A stretch of 64,000 bases of DNA, taken from the NCBI GenBank assembly GCA_020854105.1, contig JADZGB010000043.1:310001-374000 (forward strand), read 5' to 3'. Positions 1 to 8,915 of the stretch are shown piece after piece (position 1 is the stretch's first letter; each line of letters opens with the position of its first letter). A program made the translations under genes and the position numbers. The notes under the pieces were generated by a model. It saw nothing but the letters and a program-made list of their open reading frames with translations, had not been told where the DNA came from and did not search any database. The stretch is from Burkholderiales bacterium (lineage in GTDB: Bacteria; Pseudomonadota; Gammaproteobacteria; Burkholderiales; SHXO01).

Positions 1-509
1 ACCGAGACAAGAAGAGCGGCACCCTGCGCAGCATGGAGGTGGCGCTGGAGATGGGCCTGGCGCCGCAGCACGTGATCGTCGATCACAACAACGAGGAGAC
101 CGTGCGCGATGTCCTAGAGCGCGGCTTCTGGGCAGCGTTCACCCTCTACCCGCAGACCAAGATGGGCAACGAGCGCATGGTCGAGGTGGCGCGCAGGTTC
201 GGCTCGGAGCGCATCTTCATCGACTCGAGCGCCGACTGGGGCGTGTCCGATCCCCTTGCGGTACCGAAGACCGCGCGTCTGATGCTCGAGCGCGGCATCG
301 CCCGCGCCGACGTGGAGGCGATCTGCTACGGCAATGCCCTGCTCGTCTTCGGCCAGAGCGGGCAGATGAAGGAGGAGCACTGGCTCTCGCCGCCGCCAGT
401 CGATCAGCGCGTCCTGTTCGAGGGCAATTCGGTCCTGCGCGGCCAGCAGCCGCGCGTGGAGGAGCTGCCGGGCATTCCGGACCACACCGACGGGATCGTC
501 ATCAAGTAG
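1..509 (+). CDS. eboB: EboB-like TatD-family metal-dependent hydrolase, 5'-truncated by window edge
   Basis: This is the C-terminal part of a TatD-type TIM-barrel hydrolase. The first complete codon is at base 3 and the start codon lies outside the window. The visible part has VIVDHNNEETV, then FTLYPQTKMG, and the end-of-barrel segment FIDSSADWGVSDPLAVPK, whose aspartates fit a late metal-ligand position of amidohydrolase-like folds. The family call rests mainly on context: the next three genes are recognisable EboD, EboE and EboC homologues, and EboB is the hydrolase member of that cluster. In cyanobacteria the ebo genes are needed to move a scytonemin precursor to the periplasm; the biochemical role of EboB is unknown. 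The gene ends 34 bp before eboD, so the two are probably co-transcribed. Confidence 0.8.
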   Translation, partial: RDKKSGTLRSMEVALEMGLAPQHVIVDHNNEETVRDVLERGFWAAFTLYPQTKMGNERMVEVARRFGSERIFIDSSADWGVSDPLAVPKTARLMLERGIARADVEAICYGNALLVFGQSGQMKEEHWLSPPPVDQRVLFEGNSVLRGQQPRVEELPGIPDHTDGIVIK

Positions 510-543
510 CGCGCACCGGAGCGGACGCGGGAGGAGGACGCAC

Positions 544-1752
544 GTGAAGCTGCACATCGCACGACGCAACGACGAACTCGAGCAGGACGCGGTCTACTAC
601 CAGCGCTTCTCGGTGCAGTACGACTATCCGGTGCACTTCACGGAGAACCTGTTCGCGCTCGACAATCCGGTATTCGCGCGGGTGCTCGCGCGCAGGGAAG
701 GCGCGAAACGTCACCGTTTCGTCGTGTTCATCGATGCCAGCGTGGCCGCCGCCTGGCCGACCCTGGTGCACGAGGTCGCCTCCTACGCGCAGGCCCGTGC
801 CGATACGATGGAGATGATCGGCCTGCCCGAGCTGGTGGCAGGCGGCGAGCAGATCAAGAACGACACGACCGTGATCACGCGGCTGCAGCAGCGGCTGGTG
901 GAACTGGCCATCGACCGCCATGCCTACGTGGTCGGCATCGGCGGGGGCGCCTTCCTCGATGCCGTGGGTTACGTCGCCGCCACCACACACCGCGGCATCC
1001 GCCACGTGCGCGTGCCCACGACGGTGCTGGCGCAGAACGACTCCGGCGTCGGCGTGAAGAACGGCATCAACGCCTTCGGCATGAAGAACCTGCTGGGCAC
1101 GTTCGCGCCACCGTTCGCGGTGCTCAACGATCTGCGCTATCTGCGCACCCTGCACCCGCGCGACAAGATCGCCGGCGTGGCCGAGGCGGTGAAGGTGGCG
1201 CTGATCCGCGATCGCGTGTTCTTCGAGTGGCTGGAGGCGAACGCGCAGGCACTGCACGACGGACAGCCCGAGGCCATGGCACGCATGATCCGCCGCTGCG
1301 CCCAGCTGCACATGCGCCAGATCGCACACGGGGGCGACCCGTTCGAGAGCGGCAGCGCCCGTCCGCTGGACTACGGACACTGGGCAGCGCACAAGCTCGA
1401 GGCCCTCACCGCACACGAACTGCGCCACGGCGAGGCGGTGGCCATCGGACTGGCTCTGGACACGCGCTACTCGGTGCAGACGGGGATGCTCGCCGCGGGC
1501 GGGGACGAGCGCGTCTACGGCCTGCTCAAGAAGCTCGGCTTCTACCTCTGGCATCCGCTCATGGAGGCACGCGACGCCGAAGGCCAGTGGACGCTGCTGC
1601 GCGGCCTGGAGGAGTTCCGCGAACACCTCGGCGGGGAACTCACGATCACTCTGCTGCGCGAGATCGGCCGGGGCGAGGAGGTACATCACATGGATGCGGA
1701 CAGCATCCTGCGCGCGATCGCGTGGCTGCACCGTCGGGAAGCCGGGCAGTGA
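544..1752 (+). CDS. eboD: EboD, 3-dehydroquinate synthase-like protein
   Basis: 402 aa. A sugar-phosphate-cyclase-fold protein related to AroB. The nucleotide-binding segment GGGAFLDAVGYVAATTHRG is followed by RVPTTVLAQNDSGVGVKNGIN, the conserved dehydroquinate-synthase block. A metal-binding histidine region (HWAAHKLEALTAHELRHGEAV) lies near residues 278-298. The start is GTG at 544, chosen because GGGAGGAGG sits just upstream. EboD proteins are found in ebo clusters rather than in shikimate operons, so the cyclase activity, if kept, probably acts on a dedicated cyclitol or secondary metabolite. The stop overlaps the eboE start (GTGA), indicating translational coupling. A housekeeping AroB role is less likely because no shikimate gene is adjacent. 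Confidence 0.88.
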   Translation: MKLHIARRNDELEQDAVYYQRFSVQYDYPVHFTENLFALDNPVFARVLARREGAKRHRFVVFIDASVAAAWPTLVHEVASYAQARADTMEMIGLPELVAGGEQIKNDTTVITRLQQRLVELAIDRHAYVVGIGGGAFLDAVGYVAATTHRGIRHVRVPTTVLAQNDSGVGVKNGINAFGMKNLLGTFAPPFAVLNDLRYLRTLHPRDKIAGVAEAVKVALIRDRVFFEWLEANAQALHDGQPEAMARMIRRCAQLHMRQIAHGGDPFESGSARPLDYGHWAAHKLEALTAHELRHGEAVAIGLALDTRYSVQTGMLAAGGDERVYGLLKKLGFYLWHPLMEARDAEGQWTLLRGLEEFREHLGGELTITLLREIGRGEEVHHMDADSILRAIAWLHRREAGQ

Positions 1753-2984
1753 GACTGGCCGACGGCAGCCACCTCACCTACTGCAGCAACATCCATCCCG
1801 GCGAGAGCTGGACGGAAGTGCGCGCGAACCTGGAGCGCCACGTCACGCGGGTGCGCGACGCGGTGGCGCCGGATGCGGCGTTCGGCATCGGCCTGCGCCT
1901 GTCGGCCCGCGCCGCCGCGGAGCTGTCCGATCCCGCGGCCTTCGAGGCGTTCACCGCCTTCCTCGCGCGCGAACGCATGTACGTGTTCACCGTGAACGGG
2001 TTTCCCTACGGCACCTTCCACGGCACGCGCGTGAAGGAGCACGTGTATCTGCCCGACTGGCGCGACCGGGAGCGGCTGCGCTACACGAATCGACTGGCCG
2101 TCCTGCTCTCCCGCCTGCTTCCGGATGGCGTCGATGGCAGCATCAGCACGGTACCCGGCGCCTACAAGGCGGCGCTGCGCGATGCCGGCGACCCGCCCCG
2201 CATGGCCGACAACATCGTGCGCCATGTCGCGCACCTCGTCGACATCGAACGCCGCACCGGCAAGCACATCGCGCTCGCCCTGGAGCCCGAGCCCTGCTGC
2301 TTGCTGGAGACCGTGGAGGAGTCGATCGACTTCTTCGGTCGATATCTGCACGACGATGCATCGGCCGCGCAACTGGGTGCGCTCACCGGGCTCGACCGCC
2401 AGGCCGCGGCCATCGCCCTGCGCAGACATCTGGGGCTATGCCTCGACCTGTGCCACGCCGCGGTGGAGTTCGAGGATCCCTCACGCTGCGTCCAGGCACT
2501 GCGCGAGGCCGGCATCGCCATCCCGAAGATGCAGATCAGCTCCGGATTGCGCATCCCTGCCCTGACCGGAGACGCCCTGACGGCACTTCGAGCGTATCAG
2601 GACACGGTGTACCTGCATCAGGTCGTGGAGAAGAGCGCTTGCGGACTGCGCCGCTTCGACGATCTGCCGGACGCCTTTGCCAGCCTGGAGGCCAGACCCG
2701 GCGACAGCCTGCGACAGACCGAATGGCGCGTGCACTTCCACGTACCGCTGTTCGTGGACGCGCTGGAGCGCTTCTCCTCCACGCAGTTCTTCATCCGCGA
2801 GATGCTCGCCGCCCATCGCCTCGCGTCGCTGTCCGCGCACCTCGAGGTGGAAACCTACACCTGGGACGTGCTGCCTCCCGCCCTGCGCACGCAGGCGGTG
2901 GAGGATGCCGTCGCCCGCGAGCTGGAATGGGTGCTTAGTGAACTCTGCGCCGCAGGCACGGCGCACGCGGGAGCGGGTGCATGA
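1749..2984 (+). CDS. eboE: EboE, metabolite-traffic TIM-barrel protein
   Basis: 411 aa from a GTG start that overlaps the eboD stop codon. The N-terminus LTYCSNIHPGESW is characteristic of the EboE family, a xylose-isomerase-like TIM barrel. Further recognisable blocks are FTVNGFPYGTFHG, LALEPEPCCLLET and LGLCLDLCHAAVEFE, where acidic and histidine residues sit at barrel strand ends and could bind a metal ion. No catalytic reaction is established for EboE. It is required with the other Ebo proteins for metabolite export in cyanobacteria. The start was set by the conserved N-terminus and the 4-bp overlap; longer upstream readings run through eboD and are not real. The gene overlaps eboC by ATGA. 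Confidence 0.88.
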   Translation: MRLADGSHLTYCSNIHPGESWTEVRANLERHVTRVRDAVAPDAAFGIGLRLSARAAAELSDPAAFEAFTAFLARERMYVFTVNGFPYGTFHGTRVKEHVYLPDWRDRERLRYTNRLAVLLSRLLPDGVDGSISTVPGAYKAALRDAGDPPRMADNIVRHVAHLVDIERRTGKHIALALEPEPCCLLETVEESIDFFGRYLHDDASAAQLGALTGLDRQAAAIALRRHLGLCLDLCHAAVEFEDPSRCVQALREAGIAIPKMQISSGLRIPALTGDALTALRAYQDTVYLHQVVEKSACGLRRFDDLPDAFASLEARPGDSLRQTEWRVHFHVPLFVDALERFSSTQFFIREMLAAHRLASLSAHLEVETYTWDVLPPALRTQAVEDAVARELEWVLSELCAAGTAHAGAGA

Positions 2985-3853
2985 CGCTCGCGATCGCGCT
3001 CAGGCTCGGGCGCATCTCCAATCTGCCCACGGTGTGGAGCAACGTGCTGGTCGGCGCGCTGCTGGCAGGCGGTTCGCTCACGGACGCACGGCTGCCGCTG
3101 CTGCTGGTGTCTATGTCGCTGTTCTACGTGGGCGGCATGTTCCTCAACGATGCCTTCGACCGCGAGTTCGACGCCAGGATACGTCCGGATCGACCCATCC
3201 CGTCGGGACAGGTGAGCGCGGGACAGGTGTTCGGCTTCGGCTTCGGCATGCTGTTCGTGGGGCTCGCGCTGCTCGCGCAGGCCGGTTACGGCTTCGCGGG
3301 CGGCACTGCGTGGCGACCGATGGCCGCCGGCCTGGCCCTGGCGCTGGCGATCGTCGCCTACGACCGCTGGCACAAGGACAATCCGCTCAGTCCGCTGATC
3401 ATGGGCCTGTGCCGGGTGTTCGTGTACCTGGGCGCGGCCTTCACCTTCAGCGCGGCACCACCGGCCGCGGTGTACCTGGGTGCGGGCATCCTGCTGTGCC
3501 ATCTGATCGGCCTGACCTTCGCGGCGAAGAAGGAACACCTGGGTCGGCTCGACAGCGTGTGGCCGCTGGCCTTCCTGGCGGTGGCGATCGTCTACGGGCT
3601 GCTGCTGGCGCGGGACTCGGCCGCCACCCTGGTGCTGGTGCTCGCCTTCGCGGCCTGGGTGGTCTTCGCCGTACGGCTGCTGTTCCGCCGCGCCAAGGGC
3701 GATGTCCCGCGCGCGGTGGTGAGCCTGATCGCCGGCATCTCGCTGCTCGATGCCATCCTGCTCGCCGGCCATGGCCATCTCGCTCCCGCTGCCTGCGCAG
3801 TCGCCGCCTTCGTGCTCACCCTCGCGCTGCAGCGCTGGGTGTCGGGAACCTGA
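2981..3853 (+). CDS. eboC: EboC, UbiA-type prenyltransferase family protein
   Basis: 290 aa integral membrane protein with roughly eight hydrophobic segments. The first Asp-rich motif of UbiA enzymes is present as NDAFDREFDARIRPDRPIPSG (about residues 53-73), which binds Mg2+ and prenyl diphosphate in characterised members. A second, shorter acidic patch is YDRWHKDNPLSP (about 127-138). The start overlaps the eboE stop (ATGA). In known ebo clusters EboC is the only membrane protein, so it is the natural candidate for anchoring or transferring the exported metabolite; whether it truly prenylates anything is unknown. Here it is last in the order B-D-E-C, whereas the usual order is A-B-C-D-E-F. 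Confidence 0.88.
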   Translation: MTLAIALRLGRISNLPTVWSNVLVGALLAGGSLTDARLPLLLVSMSLFYVGGMFLNDAFDREFDARIRPDRPIPSGQVSAGQVFGFGFGMLFVGLALLAQAGYGFAGGTAWRPMAAGLALALAIVAYDRWHKDNPLSPLIMGLCRVFVYLGAAFTFSAAPPAAVYLGAGILLCHLIGLTFAAKKEHLGRLDSVWPLAFLAVAIVYGLLLARDSAATLVLVLAFAAWVVFAVRLLFRRAKGDVPRAVVSLIAGISLLDAILLAGHGHLAPAACAVAAFVLTLALQRWVSGT

Positions 3854-3857
3854 GGCG

Positions 3858-4163
3858 ATGGCCGATACGCATCCGCCGGAGGATTGCGGCAACGCCGCCA
3901 GCACGATACGGCCGGTGATCGACGCCGGCCGCTGTGAGGCCAAGGCGGCCTGCGTGGTGGCTTGTCCCTATGACGTGTTCGAGATCCGCGTGCTCACCAC
4001 GCAGGAGCGGAGCGCGCTTCCGCTTCTGGGCAGACTCAAGGCGTGGGCGCACGGCAACCGCCGCGCGTTCGCCGTACGCGCGCAGGCCTGCCACGCCTGC
4101 GGGCTGTGCGTGAAAGCCTGTCCGGAGCAGGCGATCGCGCTGCAGCCGGTGGCGAAGGTCTAG
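3858..4163 (+). CDS. Ferredoxin family protein with two [4Fe-4S] motifs
   Basis: 101 aa, starting 4 bp after the eboC stop. Two cysteine clusters are visible: an atypical first one, GRCEAKAACVVACPYDVFE (C-x5-C-x3-CP), and a standard second one, CHACGLCVKACPEQAI (C-x2-C-x2-C-x3-CP). A basic loop of about 45 residues separates them. The C-x5-C variant is familiar from small ferredoxins annotated next to diverse redox genes. The ATG at 3858 was chosen over upstream readings because it begins immediately after eboC and keeps only the ferredoxin domain. A ferredoxin is not a standard ebo component, so it either supplies electrons to an Ebo-linked enzyme or serves the ferredoxin-dependent oxidoreductases further right. 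Confidence 0.85.
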   Translation: MADTHPPEDCGNAASTIRPVIDAGRCEAKAACVVACPYDVFEIRVLTTQERSALPLLGRLKAWAHGNRRAFAVRAQACHACGLCVKACPEQAIALQPVAKV

Positions 4164-4230
4164 CTGGCGGCCGTGGCGCGCCGCGATGCCGGGGCGCGCT
4201 TGCCGCACACGCTGCAGGCGGTGTGCGCGC

Positions 4231-4292
4231 GCCGGCTTCACCTCGCCGGCTTCACCTCGCCGGCTTCACCTCGCCGGCTTCACCTCGCCGGC
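4231..4292. repeat. 14-bp tandem repeat, about 4.4 units
   Basis: Four perfect copies of CGCCGGCTTCACCT (4231, 4245, 4259, 4273) plus the beginning of a fifth. The array overlaps the 3' end of the GGDEF-EAL gene on the minus strand. The stop codon (TCA on the plus strand at 4280-4282) lies in the copy nearest the gene, so the remaining copies are 3' untranslated sequence. Because 14 is not a multiple of 3, a change in copy number would alter only downstream sequence, not the encoded protein. Confidence 0.9.
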
Positions 4293-6769
4293 AGCAGCGG
4301 CCGCGGATGGGCCAGCCCGTAGCCCTGCGCGTAGTCCACGCCGATGCGGCGCAGCGCTGGAACGATCGCCTGGCGATCCACCCACTCGGCGATCGTCTTG
4401 AGCCCCATCATGTGGCCGATGTGGTGCACCGCCTCGACCATCGCCTTGTCCACGTCGCTGGACATGAGTCCCGCGACGAACGCGCCGTCGATCTTCAGAT
4501 AGTCCACGGGAAGCGTCTTCAGGTAGCTGAACGAGGACAGCCCGGTGCCGAAGTCGTCCAGCGCGAAGCAGCAGCCACGCCCCTTCAGCGTGTCGATGAA
4601 GCGCAGAGCGCGGCCGAGTTCCGACACTGCGGAGGTTTCCGTGACCTCGAAACACACCTTCGTGCCCGGCACGCCGGTAGCATCCAGGCGGTCGTTGACG
4701 AAGTCGAGGAACTCCTCCGAGCCGAGTGAATGCCCGGAGATGTTGATCGAGAAGGTGGCGTTCTGACCATCGGCGACATGCGCCGAGAGCACTTCCAGGC
4801 TGTGCTGCACCACCCAGCGGTCGAGCGCCAGCATCATGCCGTAGCGCTCGGCGGCGAGCAGGAAGGCGCCGGGCAGCACCAGCCTTCCGCTCTCGTCGAG
4901 CATGCGCACCAGGATCTCGCCACGCACTTCGCCGGCGGCATCCTCCGACAGCGGCTGGATCGGCTGCCAGTACAGCCGGAACCGGTTTTCCGCGAGCGCC
5001 TGCTGCAGGCGCGGCATCCAGCGCACCTCGCCGTCGCGCTGCACGAGCATTGCGTCGCCCGCTTGGTACACGTGCACGCGGTTTCTGCCCATCTCCTTGG
5101 CGGCGTAGCACGAGCTGTCGGCCGCGCTGAAGATGCCGGCCAGCGTGTCGCCCGGGTGCGTGATCGGCACCAGGCCGATGCTCACGCCGATGGTGAAGGT
5201 CCTGTCGGCATACGCGAAGCGGAAGCTCTGCAGCAGTTCGCGCAGCGTGTTGGCGATGCGCCGCGCCTCGCCGGCCGCGCAGTGGGCGAGCAGCACGCCG
5301 AACTCGTCGCCGCCCAGCCGGGCCAGGATGTCCTGCGCACGCAGCTTGGTGCGCATGAGCGCGGCAACCTGGCGCAGCAGATCGTCGCCCGCGGCGTGTC
5401 CGCAGGTGTCGTTGACCACCTTGAACTGGTCCAGGTCGAGGTAGAGCAGCGCGTGCGGCGCGTGCAGGCTCGACGAGGGGATCAGCGCCGTGAGACGCCG
5501 CTCGAACTCGGTCCGGTTCACCAGGCCGGTCAGCGCATCGTGCGTGGCCTGATGGGCGAGCTGCTGCGTGAGCTGGCGCTCCTGCGTCGCGTCGCGCAGG
5601 ACCAGCACCACCCCGATGCTCGCGTCCCTGCCGTCGCGGATCGCGGCCACCGACATGTCGATGTGGATCCTGCGGGCGTCGCGCGCGGTCAGCATGCAGC
5701 GATTCACCAGCACGCTGGCATTGCCCGACAGACAGCGCAGCGCCAGTTCTTCGGCCGGAGCCTGCGTCGCCCCCTCCTCGGATGCGGGAAAGATCTCCGC
5801 CAGCGGGCGGCCCTGCGCCAGCGCATTCTGCCAGCCGGTCATGCGTTCGGCCGCGGCATTGAGAGACGTGACCCGCGCCTGCGCATCGGTGGTGATCACG
5901 GCATCGCCGATGCTCGCCAGCGTTACCCGGAACAGCTCCTTTTCCCGGTTCAGCACCTCGTTGGCATGCGCCAGCTGACCGGTGCGCTCCCGCACCTTCA
6001 ACTCCAGCTCGTCGTATGCGAGGCGCAGCGCCTCGCCGATGCGCTGGCGCTCGTGAATCTGGCCTTCCAGTTCCTTGTTGATGTCCTGCTGCTGCGCATG
6101 GGCGATCGTGAGATCGGTCAGCAGGTCGCGGTTGGCATGGCGCAGGCGCAGCGAGTCGACCACCGAGCGGTAATGGCGCACCGAGATCATCGACATGAGC
6201 ACGACGAACACGATCAGCATCACGCCCATGGCGATGTGCATGTCGTCCCCGCGCGTGAGCAGTTTCACCCCGAAGGGGACGATGGCGGGAAGGAGAAAGG
6301 CCGCGTAGGCTCCCCGGTAGCAGGACAGGGTGGACATGCCGCCCGCGGCGAGACCCGCGAGGACGAACAGCAGGAACATCTCCTCCAGACGGGCACCGTC
6401 GCGGATCGGCAGCATGCCGGCCGCTCCCCACACCATGCCGGAGGCCAGCACGCCGGCAAGAAAGCGCCGGGCCCAGGGCAGCGCATCCCCTGCCGCGGGC
6501 GCACGCCGGAAATACGCGCGCCGCAGCGCCACGCGGGCGAGGCTCATCAGCGCCAGCGCCCCCGCCCAGGCGAGCAGCCAGCCCTGCGGAACGTGACGCC
6601 ACAGCACCAGCACGACCAGGGCGCCGACGATCGTCGTGCCGATGAGGGCGGAGGCAAGCTGCGCGTAGAGCAGCCGCACCTGTTCGGCAAGGACGGCCTC
6701 GTGATGTGCGTCGGCCGCAGTGCCGGCGTGCGGCGACACCGACCTAGCCTGGACTGCAGTTCGCTCCAT
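4280..6769 (-). CDS. Membrane-anchored PAS-GGDEF-EAL diguanylate cyclase/phosphodiesterase
   Basis: 829 aa. About six N-terminal membrane segments (roughly residues 39-195) are followed by a coiled-coil linker (about 215-280), a PAS domain (about 280-395), GGDEF (about 405-570) and EAL (about 585-829). The GGDEF signature is intact at 486-490 and preceded at the right spacing by RAQD (477-480), matching the RxxD inhibitory I-site. The EAL domain has EIL at 618-620, the FSINISGHS asparagine, DDFGTG at 738-743, LKIDG, TIAEWVD and YAQGYG, so all recognisable metal and catalytic residues look intact. It probably makes and/or degrades cyclic-di-GMP in response to a membrane or PAS signal. GGGAGA precedes the ATG. 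It is divergent from ilvD1, and no direct link to the catabolic genes is visible. Confidence 0.92.
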   Translation of the reverse strand: MERTAVQARSVSPHAGTAADAHHEAVLAEQVRLLYAQLASALIGTTIVGALVVLVLWRHVPQGWLLAWAGALALMSLARVALRRAYFRRAPAAGDALPWARRFLAGVLASGMVWGAAGMLPIRDGARLEEMFLLFVLAGLAAGGMSTLSCYRGAYAAFLLPAIVPFGVKLLTRGDDMHIAMGVMLIVFVVLMSMISVRHYRSVVDSLRLRHANRDLLTDLTIAHAQQQDINKELEGQIHERQRIGEALRLAYDELELKVRERTGQLAHANEVLNREKELFRVTLASIGDAVITTDAQARVTSLNAAAERMTGWQNALAQGRPLAEIFPASEEGATQAPAEELALRCLSGNASVLVNRCMLTARDARRIHIDMSVAAIRDGRDASIGVVLVLRDATQERQLTQQLAHQATHDALTGLVNRTEFERRLTALIPSSSLHAPHALLYLDLDQFKVVNDTCGHAAGDDLLRQVAALMRTKLRAQDILARLGGDEFGVLLAHCAAGEARRIANTLRELLQSFRFAYADRTFTIGVSIGLVPITHPGDTLAGIFSAADSSCYAAKEMGRNRVHVYQAGDAMLVQRDGEVRWMPRLQQALAENRFRLYWQPIQPLSEDAAGEVRGEILVRMLDESGRLVLPGAFLLAAERYGMMLALDRWVVQHSLEVLSAHVADGQNATFSINISGHSLGSEEFLDFVNDRLDATGVPGTKVCFEVTETSAVSELGRALRFIDTLKGRGCCFALDDFGTGLSSFSYLKTLPVDYLKIDGAFVAGLMSSDVDKAMVEAVHHIGHMMGLKTIAEWVDRQAIVPALRRIGVDYAQGYGLAHPRPLLPAR

Positions 6770-6881
6770 GGACTATCTCCCGCAGTGGCCGATCCGGCGC
6801 CTGATGGCAGGGTACACCAGAGGCGATGATCCATGCGCGCCGGATCCGGCGACCGCCGCGACAGCGGCTGACCCGGCCGAT

Positions 6882-6897
6882 TCGTCCATTGCGACGA
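6882..6897. promoter_or_regulatory. Putative operator, TCGTC-type palindrome, upstream of ilvD1
   Basis: TCGTCCATTGCGACGA. The outer half-sites TCGTC/GACGA are perfect; the centre differs from the family consensus TCGTCSGWWCSGACGA at two positions. The centre is 84 bp upstream of the ilvD1 ATG. A possible -10 (TACAGT) lies at 6920-6925, centred 33 bp downstream of the operator centre. It is one of eight related sites in the window, all upstream of catabolic genes. Confidence 0.6.
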
Positions 6898-6973
6898 GGC
6901 CGATCCGGCTCTGGCGCGCTACAGTCGCCGCCAGCCCGGCCCCGCCTGCCGCGGTCATCGAGAGGAGCTAGCC

Positions 6974-8881
6974 ATGAAACGCCTACGTTCCGCGGTCACC
7001 ACTCAGGGCCGCGACGCCACGCTCAACCGCATGCTGTGGCGGGCCACCGGGATGACCGATGCCGACTTCGCCAGCAAGCCGATCGTCGCGGTCGCCAACT
7101 CGTTCACCCAGTTCGTGCCCGGCCACATCCATCTCAAGGACCTGGGACAGCTGGTGGCGCGCGAGATCGAAGCCGCCGGCGGCGTCGCACGCGAATTCCA
7201 CACCATCGCGGTGGACGACGGCATCGCCATGGGCCACGAGGGCATGCTCTATTCGCTGCCCTCGCGCGAGCTGATCGCCGATTCGGTCGAGTACATGGTC
7301 AACGCGCACTGCGCCGACGCCCTGGTGTGCATCTCCAACTGCGACAAGATCACGCCCGGCATGCTGATGGCGGCGCTGCGCCTGAACATTCCCGCGGTGT
7401 TCGTCTCCGGCGGGCCGATGGAGTCGGGCCGGATGGGGGCGCAGGCCAAGGTCGTGCACGCGGTGAGCACGGTGCGCGGCAAGCCGCTGGGCACGGGGCC
7501 GATCAAGGTCGACGGCGTGAGCGGACTGGTGGCCGCGTCCACCCCGAGCTTCACCGAGGAGGAATCGCTCGAGGTGGAGCGCGCCGCCTGCCCGACGTGC
7601 GGATCATGCTCGGTGATGGGCACGGCGAACTCGATGAACTGCATCACCGAGGCCCTGGGGCTGGCGCTGCCCGGCAATGCCACCGTGCTGGCCACGCACG
7701 CCGCGCGCGAGCAGCTGTTCCTCACTGCCGGGCGCCTGGTGGTGGATCTCGCGCGGCGCCACTACTTCGAGGACGACGACAGCGTCCTGCCGCGCAGCAT
7801 CGCCTGCAAGGCCGCGTTCGAGAACGCCATGCGCATGGACGTCGCCATGGGCGGCTCCACCAATACCATCCTGCACATGCTCGCCGCCGCGCACGAAGGC
7901 GGCGTCGACTTCGACCTGGCCGACATCGATCGGCTGGCCAATGGCACGCCCCACCTGGTCAAGCTCTCGCCGAGCACGCCGCTGTGGCACCTGGAGGACG
8001 TGCACCGCGCCGGCGGCGTCATGGCTGTTCTCGGCGAACTGGATCGCCTCGGCCTGCTGCACCGGGACGTGAGCATGGTGCACGCGGCCTCCCTGGGCGC
8101 CGCGCTCGAGCGCTGGGACATCCGCCGCAATCCGGGCGAGCATGTCCGCCAGTTCTATCTCGCCGCACCGGGCGGCCGGCCCTCGCTGCAGGCGTTCTCC
8201 CAGAACGAGCGCTGGGACGGCCTGGACACGGACCGCAGCGACGGCTGCATCCGCGACGGCGCCCACGCCTATGCCCGGGACGGCGGCCTGGCCGTGCTGC
8301 ACGGCAATCTGTCTCCCGGCGGCTGCGTGGTGAAGACGGCCGGGGTCGAGGCCTCGATGATGCGCTTCCGCGGCAATGCCATCGTGTTCGAGAGCGAGAC
8401 CAGTGCGGCCAGCGCCATCCTCGGTGGCCAGGTCAGGCCCGGTCACGTGGTGGTGATCCGCTACGAAGGACCCAAGGGCGGCCCCGGCATGCAGGAGATG
8501 CTCAAGCCCACCAGCATGCTCAAGGGCCGCGGCCTGGACACGAACTGCGCGCTGATCACCGATGGCCGCTTCTCCGGCGGCTCGGCCGGCCTGTCGGTGG
8601 GCCACGTCTCGCCCGAGGCCGCATCCGGCGGCCTGATCGGTCTGGTCGAGGCGGGCGACGCGATCGAGATCGACATTCCTGGCCGCCGCATCCACCTGGA
8701 CGTGGCCGACGAGGAGATCGCGCGGCGGCGCGCGGCCATGCTCGCGCGCGGCAGCAGGGCATGGCGGCCGACGCTGCGCAAGCGCAAGGTGAGTGCCGCA
8801 CTCAAGGCCTACGGCATGCTGGCGATGTCCGCCGACAAGGGCGCGGCGCGCGATCTGGGGATGCTGCCCGAGGACGAGTGA
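6974..8881 (+). CDS. IlvD/Edd-family dehydratase, paralogue 1
   Basis: 635 aa Fe-S dehydratase of the IlvD/Edd superfamily, which converts 2,3-dihydroxy acids (dihydroxyisovalerate or sugar acids) to 2-oxoacids. Diagnostic blocks are [31 protein letters not shown] and the C-terminal [21 protein letters not shown]; the cysteines expected to hold the cluster are present. The cluster segment reads [10 protein letters not shown] where canonical dihydroxyacid dehydratase has [10 protein letters not shown]. The MGTA form recalls aldonic-acid dehydratases, so this enzyme may act on a sugar acid or another catabolic dihydroxy acid rather than in valine/isoleucine synthesis. It is transcribed alone from an operator-bearing promoter and converges with paralogue 2, 34 bp away. 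GAGAGGAG lies just upstream of the ATG. Confidence 0.85.
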   Translation: MKRLRSAVTTQGRDATLNRMLWRATGMTDADFASKPIVAVANSFTQFVPGHIHLKDLGQLVAREIEAAGGVAREFHTIAVDDGIAMGHEGMLYSLPSRELIADSVEYMVNAHCADALVCISNCDKITPGMLMAALRLNIPAVFVSGGPMESGRMGAQAKVVHAVSTVRGKPLGTGPIKVDGVSGLVAASTPSFTEEESLEVERAACPTCGSCSVMGTANSMNCITEALGLALPGNATVLATHAAREQLFLTAGRLVVDLARRHYFEDDDSVLPRSIACKAAFENAMRMDVAMGGSTNTILHMLAAAHEGGVDFDLADIDRLANGTPHLVKLSPSTPLWHLEDVHRAGGVMAVLGELDRLGLLHRDVSMVHAASLGAALERWDIRRNPGEHVRQFYLAAPGGRPSLQAFSQNERWDGLDTDRSDGCIRDGAHAYARDGGLAVLHGNLSPGGCVVKTAGVEASMMRFRGNAIVFESETSAASAILGGQVRPGHVVVIRYEGPKGGPGMQEMLKPTSMLKGRGLDTNCALITDGRFSGGSAGLSVGHVSPEAASGGLIGLVEAGDAIEIDIPGRRIHLDVADEEIARRRAAMLARGSRAWRPTLRKRKVSAALKAYGMLAMSADKGAARDLGMLPEDE

Positions 8882-8915
8882 ACGGCCGCGGGCAGCGATC
8901 CGCCATCGCGGCGGT

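Noticed and set aside
544-1752. Housekeeping AroB (shikimate pathway) identity for the dehydroquinate-synthase-like gene
   Set aside because: Immediate overlap with eboE and the neighbouring eboB and eboC genes identify it as EboD.
4231-4292. Phase-variable C-terminus of the GGDEF-EAL protein
   Set aside because: The stop codon lies in the first repeat unit read by the gene, so changes in unit number would not alter the protein.
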